A stretch of 15,932 nt of DNA, taken from contig PMZN01000007.1 in assembly GCA_003170375.1 (NCBI GenBank), positions 1 to 15,932 of the forward strand. Direction: 5' to 3'. A program made the position numbers and the translations under genes. The stretch is from Acidimicrobiaceae bacterium. GTDB taxonomy: Bacteria; Actinomycetota; Acidimicrobiia; Acidimicrobiales; Bog-793. Shown here piece after piece: positions 1-7,507 of this stretch (the stretch's first letter is position 1; each line of letters starts with the position of its first letter). The notes under the pieces were generated by a model that did not search any database, was not told where the DNA came from, and worked only from the letters and a program-made list of their open reading frames with translations.

Positions 1-20
1 CGACGGACAGGAGAAGCAGC

Positions 21-503
21 GTGAAGCTAGTCGTGGTGCCCATCGAGAAGCCGGAAGACCTCAATGTGATCCTGGGCCAGGCGCACTTCATCAAGACCGT
101 CGAGGACCTCCACGAGGTGCTCGTCGGCTCGAGCCCGCACCTGCGCTTCGGGTTGGCTTTCTGCGAGGCGTCGGGCAAGTGCCTGGTCCGGCATTCGGGC
201 AACGACCCGGAGCTCGAGGACCTGGCCGTTCGCAACGCTCTGGCGTTGGCAGTGGGCCACTGCTTCGTCGTCTTCGTCCGCGAGGGCTACCCGGTGAACG
301 TGCTCAACCAGCTGAAACAGGTTCCCGAGGTCTGCACCGTCCACTGCGCGACCGCCAATCAAGTGGAGGTCGTGCTGGCCGAGTCGGACCTCGGCCGCGG
401 TGTCCTCGGAGTGATCGATGGTTCGCCCCCGCGCGGTGTGGAGACCGACCAGGACATGGCCGACCGGAAGTCCCTCTTGCGCTCCATCGGCTACAAGCTC
501 TGA
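21..503 (+). CDS. Adenosine-specific kinase family protein (PF04008/DUF355)
   Basis: The protein has 160 residues, the usual length of this small single-domain family. It opens with a beta strand (MKLVVVPIEKPEDLNVILGQ) and continues with HFIKTVEDLHEVL, FGLAFCEASGKCLVRHSGND and the hydrophobic GHCFVVFVREGYPVNVL stretch, ending near the motif GVLGVIDGSPPRGVET. This overall pattern matches the PF04008 family, named after structural work on an archaeal member that binds adenine nucleosides or nucleotides. The biological reaction is poorly established, so the kinase name should be read as a family label. The protein is soluble, with no signal peptide or membrane segment. The start is GTG at 21, preceded by AGGAG at 9-13 with a 7-base spacer. 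It lies 25 bases upstream of the SixA-like gene and could be cotranscribed with it. Family assignment is confident; function is not. Confidence 0.85.
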   Translation: MKLVVVPIEKPEDLNVILGQAHFIKTVEDLHEVLVGSSPHLRFGLAFCEASGKCLVRHSGNDPELEDLAVRNALALAVGHCFVVFVREGYPVNVLNQLKQVPEVCTVHCATANQVEVVLAESDLGRGVLGVIDGSPPRGVETDQDMADRKSLLRSIGYKL

Positions 504-528
504 GCTCGGACCTGTCGGCGCCTTCGAG

Positions 529-1026
529 ATGTCCCACTCACTGATCGTCTTCAGGCATTCGAAGTCCGACTGGTCGGCGGACTACGGCGGTCCGGACCTC
601 GAGCGGCCCTTGGCGAAACGGGGCCGGAAGGCGGCGAGGGCGGCCGGCCGCTTCCTGGCCGCCACGGAGGTGCCGGATTCGGTCATCTGCTCTCCCGCGC
701 TGCGTGCGACCGCGACGCTCGCCCTGGCAAGCGAGGCCAGAGATTGGGTGTTCTCCGTGCGCGAGTCCGATGCCCTCTATGACGAGGGCGTCGAAGGCCT
801 GTTCGGCGAGGTCCGCCGAGAGCCAGAGGCCACGCGGTTGCTCATGGTCGTCGGTCATGAGCCCACCTGTTCGGAAACCGTAAGACTCCTGATCGGCGGC
901 GGTCTTGTCCGGATGCCGACCGCAGCACTCGCCCGGATCGACCTCCTGGTCGACGAGTGGGGCGAGGTCGGCCCGGGGACCGGAGTGCTGTCGTGGCTCG
1001 TCGTGCCGCGCGTGATCGGGGCCTGA
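529..1026 (+). CDS. sixA: SixA-like phosphohistidine phosphatase (histidine phosphatase superfamily)
   Basis: This is a 165-residue protein of the branch-2-like small histidine phosphatases. The catalytic motif is LIVFRHSKSDW, with Arg9 and His10 (the nucleophile that would become phosphorylated). The second arginine is in ICSPALRAT (Arg59), and the second histidine is in MVVGHEP (His110). RHSKSDW instead of RHGET is typical of the SixA group, which dephosphorylates phosphohistidine on signalling or PTS proteins in E. coli. The substrate here is unknown. I chose ATG at 529 because homology begins there. The frame stays open upstream to 418, but that part overlaps the preceding gene in another frame and looks like a shadow. 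No strong ribosome binding site is visible. It ends 4 bases before the ABC ATPase start, so coupling to the exporter operon is plausible. Confidence 0.85.
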   Translation: MSHSLIVFRHSKSDWSADYGGPDLERPLAKRGRKAARAAGRFLAATEVPDSVICSPALRATATLALASEARDWVFSVRESDALYDEGVEGLFGEVRREPEATRLLMVVGHEPTCSETVRLLIGGGLVRMPTAALARIDLLVDEWGEVGPGTGVLSWLVVPRVIGA

Positions 1027-1030
1027 TCGC

Positions 1031-2023
1031 GTGACTTCTGCCTCTGGCCCCGGCGGCGCAACGGCGGCGGGCTCTCGCATCGTGAGCCGGCCGCCCGTCC
1101 TCGAGTGCGCCGGCCTCACCAAGAGCTTCGGCACCCGCCTCGCCGTCGACGGTGTCGGTTTTCGGATCGCCGAAGGCGAGGTGTACGGCCTGCTCGGGCC
1201 GAACGGCGCCGGCAAGACGACGACTATGAAGATGGTGTGCGGCCTCCTGGAGCCTGACAAGGGGAGCATCTCGATCGCCGGCCAGCAGGCGATCGGCAAC
1301 CTCGAGGTGAAGGGCCTCATCGGCTACGTGCCCCAAGAGGTCGCCTTGTACCCCGATCTCACCGCTTACGAGAACCTGGCGTTCCTCGCCAGGTTGTACA
1401 AGCTCGGGCGGCGAACCGTGGCCGCTCGAGTAGAGGAGGCACTCGAGCTGACCGAGCTGAGCGACAGGCGCAACGATCGGCTCGACTCGTTCTCGGGCGG
1501 CATGAAACGGCGTATGAACATCGCAGCGGGACTTCTCAATCACCCGAAGCTGCTCGTGCTCGACGAGCCGACTGTCGGGGTCGATCCCCAGAGCCGCCAC
1601 GCCATCTTGGAACGGGTGCAGGCTTTCGGGCGAGAAGGACTCGCCGTCGTGTACACGACGCACTACATGGAGGAGGCCGAGCGCGTCTGCGACCGTGTCG
1701 GCATCATCGACCATGGTCGCCTGATCGCAGAGGGGACGCGGCGCGAGCTGGTGGCCCAGCTCGGTGAGCAGGACCGCATCGAGCTCAACGCGTCGGGAGA
1801 CCTCGAACGCCTCGCCGAGGCGTGCCGAGCCGTCGACGGGGTGAGCAGCGCCGCGACAGCGGAGAACTCCGTGCATCTCGTCGCCACCGAAGGCCGACAC
1901 CTTTTGCCGGCCATCTTGGAGGCGGCCGACGCGGCGGACATCTCGATCACGAGCGTCGATGTCGTCGAGCCCGACCTCGAGGCGGTGTTCTTGAATCTCA
2001 CGGGCACGGCCCTGCGGGAGTGA
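1031..2023 (+). CDS. ABC-2 type exporter, ATP-binding subunit
   Basis: The protein has 330 residues and all the ABC ATPase motifs: Walker A GPNGAGKTT (about 56-64), Q-loop VPQE (about 100-103), signature FSGGMKRR (about 154-161), Walker B LLVLDEP (174-180) and the H-loop VVYTTHYMEE with His211. The roughly 90 C-terminal residues after the nucleotide-binding domain resemble the accessory tail seen in DrrA- and CcmA-like ATPases of drug or polyketide exporters. It would energise the two permeases encoded directly downstream. The start is GTG at 1031, just after the upstream stop (1024-1026), with a weak GGGG upstream. The first 20 or so residues are Gly/Ala-rich and nonconserved in appearance, so an alternative GTG at 1082 is possible. 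The substrate cannot be inferred. Confidence 0.93.
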   Translation: MTSASGPGGATAAGSRIVSRPPVLECAGLTKSFGTRLAVDGVGFRIAEGEVYGLLGPNGAGKTTTMKMVCGLLEPDKGSISIAGQQAIGNLEVKGLIGYVPQEVALYPDLTAYENLAFLARLYKLGRRTVAARVEEALELTELSDRRNDRLDSFSGGMKRRMNIAAGLLNHPKLLVLDEPTVGVDPQSRHAILERVQAFGREGLAVVYTTHYMEEAERVCDRVGIIDHGRLIAEGTRRELVAQLGEQDRIELNASGDLERLAEACRAVDGVSSAATAENSVHLVATEGRHLLPAILEAADAADISITSVDVVEPDLEAVFLNLTGTALRE

Positions 2024-2030
2024 GGCTGCC

Positions 2031-3200
2031 ATCCGTACGGCCCTCGCCATCGCCCGTAAGGACCTGCGCCAGCGCGTCCGCGATCGCTCGGCGATCGTCG
2101 TAGGGGTTATCGCCCCTGTCGTGATCGCCGGGCTGATGAGCCTTGCTTTCAACGGTGTGAACAGCTTTCACTTCACACTGGGGCTGGTCGAGCTCGACCA
2201 CGGCCCGGTGGCAGCCCAGCTGGTGAAGGCTCTCGACGCGCCCCAGTTGAGAAAGGTCATCACGGTCGAGAAGCTGACCTCGACCAAGCTCGCCGGCACG
2301 GAGATAATGAGCGGTGAGCTGGCTGCAGCTCTGGTGATCCCGGCGGGCTTCTCGTCGGCCGCGACCAGTCCACACCCCGAACCTCTCACCACGGTCACGT
2401 CGAACAACGCCACGATCGCCGGCGACGTCACGACTTCCATCGTGTCGTCGTTCGAGGCGCAGGTGAACGCCGACCGCCTCGCTTTTGCCGTCGCCCTCGC
2501 CGCGGGCGCGCCAAAGGCCGAGACTTCAAAGCTGATAGGCGTGGTCTCGACGCTCCGCATCCCCATTCAGGCCGTCGAACGCCCCATCGGCGCCCACGAG
2601 CTGAAGGTGATCAGCTACTACAGCCCGGGGATGGCGATCTTCTTCCTGCTGTTCACGATCAACTACACAGCACGCAGCTTCTTCGTCGACCGTTCCCAAG
2701 GCATGATCGAGCGCATGCGTGCGGCCCCGGTCCGTCCCGTCGAGATACTGCTCGGCAAGGCCATATCCGTGTTCGTCTACGGAGTCGTCAGCCTCGCGAC
2801 CATCGGCGTCGTCACCACGGCGGCCTTCGGCGCTGACTGGGGCGCTCCCCTGCCCGCAGCGCTGCTCGGGCTGGCGCTCGTCTTCTCTGTGATCTGCCTC
2901 ACTGCCTTGGTGATGGGCCTCGCTCGGACCCAGCGCCAAGCCGAGGGCATCGCCTCGATCATCATCTTCGGCCTGGCTCTGCTCGGCGGCGACTTCTTCT
3001 TCATCTCGAGCGCACCTTCGACCATAAAGCACTTGGCGCTGCTGACTCCCAACGGGTGGGCGATCCGTGGCTTCACCGATCTTGCGACCATCGGGGGAGG
3101 GCTCGGCACGATCGTCGAGCCGGTAGTGGCCATTCTCGTGTTGAGCGCGGTTGTCGGCGCCATCGCGCTCGGCCTCGCTCGCCGGGCAGTGACCTCATGA
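2031..3200 (+). CDS. ABC-2 type transporter permease 1 (apparent ATC start)
   Basis: If translation starts at ATC 2031 the protein has 389 residues, almost the same as the 388 of its downstream paralog. The N-termini align from the first codon: (I/M)RTALAIARKDLRQRVRDR against MRALAIARASGRRVLRDR. Layout: cytoplasmic basic start, TM1 (about 22-40), a large extracytoplasmic domain (about 41-195), then five membrane segments (about 197-218, 240-262, 276-298, 306-326, 362-382). The motif ERMRAAPVRP follows the second segment, as is typical of ABC2_membrane_3 permeases. No ATG, GTG or TTG lies in frame between the upstream in-frame stop (1992) and 2121. The first conventional start, GTG 2121, would remove the basic start and most of TM1. 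GAGG at 2022-2025, overlapping the ATPase stop codon, sits 5 bases before the ATC. Family certain, exact start inferred. Confidence 0.85.
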   Translation: MRTALAIARKDLRQRVRDRSAIVVGVIAPVVIAGLMSLAFNGVNSFHFTLGLVELDHGPVAAQLVKALDAPQLRKVITVEKLTSTKLAGTEIMSGELAAALVIPAGFSSAATSPHPEPLTTVTSNNATIAGDVTTSIVSSFEAQVNADRLAFAVALAAGAPKAETSKLIGVVSTLRIPIQAVERPIGAHELKVISYYSPGMAIFFLLFTINYTARSFFVDRSQGMIERMRAAPVRPVEILLGKAISVFVYGVVSLATIGVVTTAAFGADWGAPLPAALLGLALVFSVICLTALVMGLARTQRQAEGIASIIIFGLALLGGDFFFISSAPSTIKHLALLTPNGWAIRGFTDLATIGGGLGTIVEPVVAILVLSAVVGAIALGLARRAVTS

Positions 3201-4363
3201 GGGCGCTCGCCATAGCGAGGGCCTCAGGCCGCCGCGTGCTACGCGACCGGGTGGCGTTGTTCTTCTTGATAATCCTGCCCATCGTGGTCATCGTCGTCGT
3301 CGGCGCGGTCGCCCAAGGGTTCAACACGTTCCGCGTGGGAGTGGTCGACCTCGACGGGACCCAGGCGAGCCGTCAGCTCGTGGCCGAGCTCAGCCACGCC
3401 TCGGGGCTGGCGGTGATCGCTTATCCCAGCGTCGGCTCGCTCGAAAAGGCGGTGGCACGTTCGGAGATAAACACCGGCGTCGTGATCCCTCGGGGGCTGA
3501 GCACGGACGAGCTCAGCGCAAGAGCCGTGACGGTCGGCGTCATCGCCGAGCAGGCGAACAGCACCCAGCAGGCGGCGGGGACGCGGGTCACCTCGGTCGT
3601 GGAGGAGTTCGGGGCCAGGGTTGAGGCCGCTCAGTTCGCCACTCGCTACGGGGGCAGCTTCGTTCAGAACCTCAGCCGCGCGAGCTCCCTCGAGTCAAGC
3701 ACGCCGCGTGTCGGGCTCTCCTCGCAGGTGGTCCATACGAGTCAAGGAAGTCTCCCACCGGGCTATGAGTACAGCGCACCGACCGAGCTCGTGCTGTTCG
3801 TCTTCCTGATGGCGATCGCCGGCGGTGCGACCATCGTCGAGACCCGGCGCTTGGGCATGTTCGAGCGCATGTCCGCGGCACCTGTGCGTCCCCGGACCAT
3901 CATCGCCGGCGAGTCGATCACCTACGTCGTCATTGCCGCCGTGCAGTCTCTCGTCATCGTCGCGATAGGAAGTGTCGTGTTCGGCGTGTCGTGGGGGAAC
4001 CCCTTGGCAGCCGCGGCGCTCCTCATCTTGTGGTGCCTGGTCGGCGCCGGCGCCGGGATGGTCGCGGGGACGTTCTTCCGCACGCCTGAGCAAGCGAGCG
4101 CGATGGGCCCGATCGTCGGGATCGTGTTCGCGATGCTCGGGGGGTGCATGTGGCCGCTCTCGATAGTCTCGACCACCATGCGCGAAATCGGCCACGCCAC
4201 ACCGCAGGCCTGGGCGGTCGACGCGTGGACCAACCTGTTGTCGAACCATGGGGACCTAGTCACGATCTCGCACGAGCTCGGCATTCTGGTTCTTTTCGCG
4301 CTCGGCTTCTTCGGCCTGGCAACCTTCAGGCTCAAGCGGATGCTGAGCTCTCGGGGTGCGTGA
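3197..4363 (+). CDS. ABC-2 type transporter permease 2
   Basis: This 388-residue paralog of the preceding permease has the same plan: TM1 (about 20-38), an extracytoplasmic domain of about 155 residues, then five more membrane segments (about 197-215, 240-263, 270-292, 303-323, 360-376). FERMSAAPVRP after TM2 is the counterpart of ERMRAAPVRP in permease 1. The ATG at 3197 overlaps the upstream stop as ATGA, which suggests translational coupling and equal expression. The frame is open upstream to 3056, but that part overlaps permease 1 and is rejected as a shadow. One ATPase with two different permeases suggests an exporter with a heterodimeric membrane core. Substrate unknown. Confidence 0.9.
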   Translation: MRALAIARASGRRVLRDRVALFFLIILPIVVIVVVGAVAQGFNTFRVGVVDLDGTQASRQLVAELSHASGLAVIAYPSVGSLEKAVARSEINTGVVIPRGLSTDELSARAVTVGVIAEQANSTQQAAGTRVTSVVEEFGARVEAAQFATRYGGSFVQNLSRASSLESSTPRVGLSSQVVHTSQGSLPPGYEYSAPTELVLFVFLMAIAGGATIVETRRLGMFERMSAAPVRPRTIIAGESITYVVIAAVQSLVIVAIGSVVFGVSWGNPLAAAALLILWCLVGAGAGMVAGTFFRTPEQASAMGPIVGIVFAMLGGCMWPLSIVSTTMREIGHATPQAWAVDAWTNLLSNHGDLVTISHELGILVLFALGFFGLATFRLKRMLSSRGA

Positions 4364-4382
4364 GGGGTGTGGCACGGCCGAG

Positions 4383-4395
4383 CGTACGGGGTACG
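4383..4395. promoter_or_regulatory. Short inverted repeat upstream of the sulfurtransferase gene
   Basis: CGTAC-GGG-GTACG is a perfect 5-base inverted repeat with a 3-base centre. It lies in the 70-base gap between the ABC exporter and the sulfurtransferase, about 27 bases before the candidate -10 element. It could be a small operator or a weak stem. The stem is too short and has no T-run, so a terminator is unlikely. Confidence 0.25.
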
Positions 4396-4421
4396 AAAGG
4401 TCATGTTTTCTTGGGTGCCGC

Positions 4422-4427
4422 TAAGCT
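4422..4427 (+). promoter_or_regulatory. Candidate -10 element for a leaderless transcript
   Basis: TAAGCT fits the TANNNT -10 consensus. Its last base lies 6 bases before the first base of the GTG start at 4434, which would place the transcription start at or next to the initiation codon. There is no ribosome binding site before 4434, as expected for a leaderless message. No good -35 hexamer is seen, so this is tentative. Confidence 0.4.
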
Positions 4428-4433
4428 CGCGCC

Positions 4434-5303
4434 GTGTCCCGGGACCAGATGCTGATCGACGCGACGCGCCTTTACGGAGAGCTCGGCGATCCGCAGCTTC
4501 GGGTCGTCGACGCGACGGCGTTCCTTGTTCGTGAAGTTGCCGACGGCCCCTACACCGTCGAGAGCGGGCGGGGACGCTATGACGAGGCCCATATCCCCGG
4601 GGCGGTCTTCGCCGACATTCCCGGCGACCTGTCAGAGCCCGACTCCCCCTTTCGCTTCACCTTGCCTGGGCCGGAGCACTTCGCCCAGGCCATGGGCGCG
4701 CTTGGGGTGGGGCCGGGCACCCGGGTCGTCGCCTACGCGCAGGAGTCGCCGATGTGGGCGTCCCGGCTGTGGTGGCTGTTGCGCTATTTCGGGTTCGACG
4801 ATGTGCGCGTGCTCGACGGCGGTCTGCCATCGTGGCGCCGGGCGGGATACCCGGTGAGCTCGGCGAGGCCCACCGTCGAACACTCGAGCTTCGTGGCGCG
4901 GCCTCGTCGTGAGCTACTGGCAACGAAAGATGACGTCTTGAGGGTCGTGGGCGGAGAACCGGCATGTCTGGTCAATGCGCTCACGCCACGGGCCTTCCGT
5001 GGGGAAGGGCCGGGCGCCTACAGCAGGCCGGGCCGGATCCCCGGATCGGTGAGCGCACCGGCACAGGCCCTCGTCGATCCGGGCACCTGGTGCTTTCGAC
5101 CTCGGGACGAGCTGGCCAGTGAGCTCGGTGACCTGCTCGACACCGACCCGGGGCTTCCCGTGATCGCATACTGCGGTGGGGGCATCTCGGCCACGGTCGA
5201 CATCTTCGTACTCTCGATGCTCGGCCGCGACGACGTTCTCCTGTACGACGGATCGCTCACCGAGTGGAGCGCAGACCCGCACCTGCCGCTCGAGGTTGGC
5301 TGA
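4434..5303 (+). CDS. Thiosulfate/3-mercaptopyruvate sulfurtransferase (two rhodanese domains)
   Basis: The protein has 289 residues, normal for the two-domain rhodanese family. The noncatalytic N-terminal domain (about 1-145) contains GRYDEAHIPGAVFADIP, PMWASRLWWLLRYFGFDDV and VLDGGLPSW. The catalytic C-terminal domain (about 160-289) contains the RPGRIPGSVSAPA segment and the active-site loop AYCGGGISA with Cys247 as the persulfide-forming residue. The enzyme moves sulfane sulfur from thiosulfate or 3-mercaptopyruvate to a thiophilic acceptor; the loop alone does not settle which donor is used. In the second domain NALTPRAFRG replaces the more usual DAR-type motif. The start is GTG at 4434 without a ribosome binding site. 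Met6 (ATG 4449) is an alternative. The downstream HAD gene follows within 6 bases. Confidence 0.9.
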   Translation: MSRDQMLIDATRLYGELGDPQLRVVDATAFLVREVADGPYTVESGRGRYDEAHIPGAVFADIPGDLSEPDSPFRFTLPGPEHFAQAMGALGVGPGTRVVAYAQESPMWASRLWWLLRYFGFDDVRVLDGGLPSWRRAGYPVSSARPTVEHSSFVARPRRELLATKDDVLRVVGGEPACLVNALTPRAFRGEGPGAYSRPGRIPGSVSAPAQALVDPGTWCFRPRDELASELGDLLDTDPGLPVIAYCGGGISATVDIFVLSMLGRDDVLLYDGSLTEWSADPHLPLEVG

Positions 5304-5308
5304 GCCTG

Positions 5309-5962
5309 TTGCTCAAAGCGGTCGTGTTCGATTGTGACGGCGTGCTGGTCGACAGCGAAAAGGCGGTGTTTGCGGGCATTGTGGCCGTCTTCGCCCGTTG
5401 GGGCGTCGATTGCCTCGTCACGGGCCCGGCGTCGAGCCTGTACGGCGCGTCGGTGTTCGAGGTCATCTCGGAGCTGGAACGCCGGCTCGGATGGCCTGTC
5501 GAGGTCGGCGAGGTCGCTCAGGAGCTCGACGCAGAGATCCGCGCGGCCATCGCCGGCGGTGTTCGTGCGATGGACGGAGCGATCGAGCTCCTCGAGGCGA
5601 TCCGGGGATCCCGGCCGCTGGCGGTCGCATCCAACGGCTCTCGCGAGACCGTCGAGGTATCGCTGAGTGCGGCCTCGATCCCGCAGGTGTTCGACGCGGT
5701 CGTCACCCTCGAGGCTCCGCTTCGGCCCAAGCCGGCACCCGATCTCTACCTCCGTGCCTGCGAGCGGCTGCGCGTGGTGCCGGCGCGCGCCATCGCGGTC
5801 GAGGACTCCGTGCCGGGGGCGCGGGCGGCACGCGCCGCCGGGCTCATGGTCGTCGGCGTAGGACCGGCGCCCGGTCTCCAGGCAGTCGCCGACACGGTTG
5901 TGCCCAATCTGTGCGATTCGCAGTTCCTGGACCTGCTGGGGCTCGAAACGCTCCAGGTGTAG
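5309..5962 (+). CDS. HAD-superfamily phosphatase, beta-phosphoglucomutase-like
   Basis: This is a soluble HAD hydrolase of about 217 residues. Motif I is VVFDCDGVLVDSE, with Asp8 as nucleophile and Asp10 as acid/base. Motif II is VASNGS (Ser108), motif III is LRPKPAPDLYL (Lys141), and motif IV is VEDSVPGARAARAAG (Glu165, Asp166). The helical cap between motifs I and II marks subfamily IA, close to beta-phosphoglucomutase and small sugar-phosphate phosphatases; the substrate is not predictable. I chose TTG at 5309 because it puts motif I at the usual distance from the N-terminus. TGAG overlapping the upstream stop is a weak ribosome binding site. GTG at 5264 is possible but would overlap the sulfurtransferase gene by 40 bases and add a nonconserved extension. 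Confidence 0.85.
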   Translation: MLKAVVFDCDGVLVDSEKAVFAGIVAVFARWGVDCLVTGPASSLYGASVFEVISELERRLGWPVEVGEVAQELDAEIRAAIAGGVRAMDGAIELLEAIRGSRPLAVASNGSRETVEVSLSAASIPQVFDAVVTLEAPLRPKPAPDLYLRACERLRVVPARAIAVEDSVPGARAARAAGLMVVGVGPAPGLQAVADTVVPNLCDSQFLDLLGLETLQV

Positions 5963-5974
5963 AGGACGGCGCGG

Positions 5975-5989
5975 GGCGGGCGTCCCGCC
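5975..5989. terminator. GC-rich hairpin between convergent genes
   Basis: GGCGGG-CGT-CCCGCC is a perfect 6-bp stem with a 3-base loop. It lies in the 29-base gap between the stops of the HAD gene and the DUF2254 gene. Its position suggests a bidirectional terminator. There is no T-tract, which is common in high-GC actinobacteria. Confidence 0.5.
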
Positions 5990-5991
5990 TG

Positions 5992-7449
5992 CTACGGCGC
6001 AGGCGATCTGCCGATGGGATCGTAGAGGGCGGCCTTGGCAAGGAAGTTCCGGTACCGGCTGCGGATGTCTTCCAGGTCGTTCGGCTCGGCCACGGACTCC
6101 TCGGCGCTTCGGACGATCATCTCTGCCTGGCGCGCGAGAACCAGCCGCTGTTCGGCGGTCGTGGTCTCTTCCATGACGCGGGTGAGCGCGTCCACCATGT
6201 GGATGATCACGACCGGCATGCCCCGAGCTGATTGCCGGATCTTGTCGAATGCCCGGTTGGCCGTGCGGGCGTAGGACGGATCGGGCTCGATGAGCCGTAC
6301 GTGACCGGACCGATCCCTGTAGACGCCCTTCCCGAGCGTCACGTGGGAGATTCGCCTCAGTCCCGCCGAAAGCCAGTCGATGCACGTCAGCGCGGTAAAG
6401 GGGTCGTTCACCGCCGGCGAGAGCGCGCGGATGGCAATTTCCACGAGCTGATCGACGGCGAACACCGGCTCCTGCATAAGGGTCCGGTGCGGTCCTGTCG
6501 CATGTGCCTTGGCGAGCGCCTGAGCGACCTGCGGTGCAGCCTCGCGGGGCCAGACGGTGGCTAGCGGCCGTCCGGCGGCGATGAAATGGCCAGGCCGGTG
6601 CGTGAGCCGGATGACTGCGTCGGTGTGTGTTGCGATCCTGACCAGTTGGGCATATCCGACGAATTGCAGGTAGCCGCTTTCACTTGCGGGAACGATGCCG
6701 CCCTCCGACTCGAGGAGTTGCAGGAGCTCCTCTACTGACTTCCCGCGGTCGGCCGACGCAGGTCCGTTCTCGTCAGGTTTCTGTTCGGCGAATTCGGCAT
6801 CGATCTCGCCGATCAGGTCACGGGCGATCCCGGCGATCACCTCCGGCAGCTGGATGGACTTGGCGATGTGGTGGATGAAGTAGATGAGGACCGAGAGGTC
6901 CACGAGCAGCAGGGCTTCGGCGACGGCGATCGAGAGATGCGGCACGAAGACGCCGCGATGGCCGCCGATGGCTATCGAACCGAGGGCGAGCGTGGAGTAG
7001 ACGAAGGTGCCGACGAAGACGCCGAGTGTGACCTGGTTCCCGATGTCCCGGACGAAGTTGCGCATCATGCGGGGACCGAACTGCTGGGACGCCAAGGTGA
7101 GGGCCAGGATCGTGATCGAGAACACGACGCCGATCACGGTGATCACCGCGGCGGCGATGGCGATGAGCACTTGGCGACCAGCGTCTGCGCTTTCTGTTCG
7201 CATCCAGAACGGCAGCGTGAGGTGCCGGTAATAGGCCGCCCAGTCGATTTCGAAACTGACCGCGAACAGCACACCGGCGACCACGACGAGGACGGTGGGC
7301 ACCAACCAGAAGGTCGTGCGGAGCGCCTCCCACCGCCAGCTGGCAAACTTCCGCCGCGTCTCCCACGCCCGCGGGCGGTCCACCGGTGCCCCCGGCGCGC
7401 CAGCGCCCCTAGCCGAGTGCCGAACGGATGTGGGAAGAGAATCGGTCAT
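5992..7449 (-). CDS. DUF2254 family membrane protein
   Basis: The protein has 485 residues. The N-terminal half has four membrane segments (about 46-65, 93-118, 140-162, 170-192). The DUF2254 signature follows TM2: FSITILALTLASQQFGPRMM, then RNFVRDIGNQVTLGVFVGTF. The C-terminal half (about 205-485) is soluble and includes DPFTALTCIDWLSAGLRRI, also typical of the family. Family function is unknown, although its architecture has prompted suggestions of a channel-like or stress role. The start is ATG at 7449, with AGGA 8 bases upstream. The frame continues upstream to 7488, but the extra 13 residues have no support. The gene is divergent from the membrane-gene group at 7702 and convergent with the HAD gene. 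Confidence 0.9.
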   Translation of the reverse strand: MTDSLPTSVRHSARGAGAPGAPVDRPRAWETRRKFASWRWEALRTTFWLVPTVLVVVAGVLFAVSFEIDWAAYYRHLTLPFWMRTESADAGRQVLIAIAAAVITVIGVVFSITILALTLASQQFGPRMMRNFVRDIGNQVTLGVFVGTFVYSTLALGSIAIGGHRGVFVPHLSIAVAEALLLVDLSVLIYFIHHIAKSIQLPEVIAGIARDLIGEIDAEFAEQKPDENGPASADRGKSVEELLQLLESEGGIVPASESGYLQFVGYAQLVRIATHTDAVIRLTHRPGHFIAAGRPLATVWPREAAPQVAQALAKAHATGPHRTLMQEPVFAVDQLVEIAIRALSPAVNDPFTALTCIDWLSAGLRRISHVTLGKGVYRDRSGHVRLIEPDPSYARTANRAFDKIRQSARGMPVVIIHMVDALTRVMEETTTAEQRLVLARQAEMIVRSAEESVAEPNDLEDIRSRYRNFLAKAALYDPIGRSPAP

Positions 7450-7507
7450 TGGGTGAGTCCTATGTTTGCCGACCAGTCTTCCCGGCACGCCTTTGACAGC
7501 AAAGAGT

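Noticed and set aside
842..2152. Long open frame (436 codons) on the minus strand across the SixA-like and ABC ATPase genes
   Set aside because: It is antisense to two genes with clear catalytic motifs. Its translation is Arg/His/Asp-rich with no recognisable domain, a normal by-product of GC-rich codon use.
5018..6385. Long minus-strand frame (455 codons) across the sulfurtransferase, HAD and DUF2254 genes
   Set aside because: It crosses three well-supported genes, and its low-complexity composition matches no family.
7493..7498. Perfect TTGACA as a -35 promoter element
   Set aside because: No TANNNT-like -10 lies 16-18 bases downstream on the same strand, so it is not called as a promoter.
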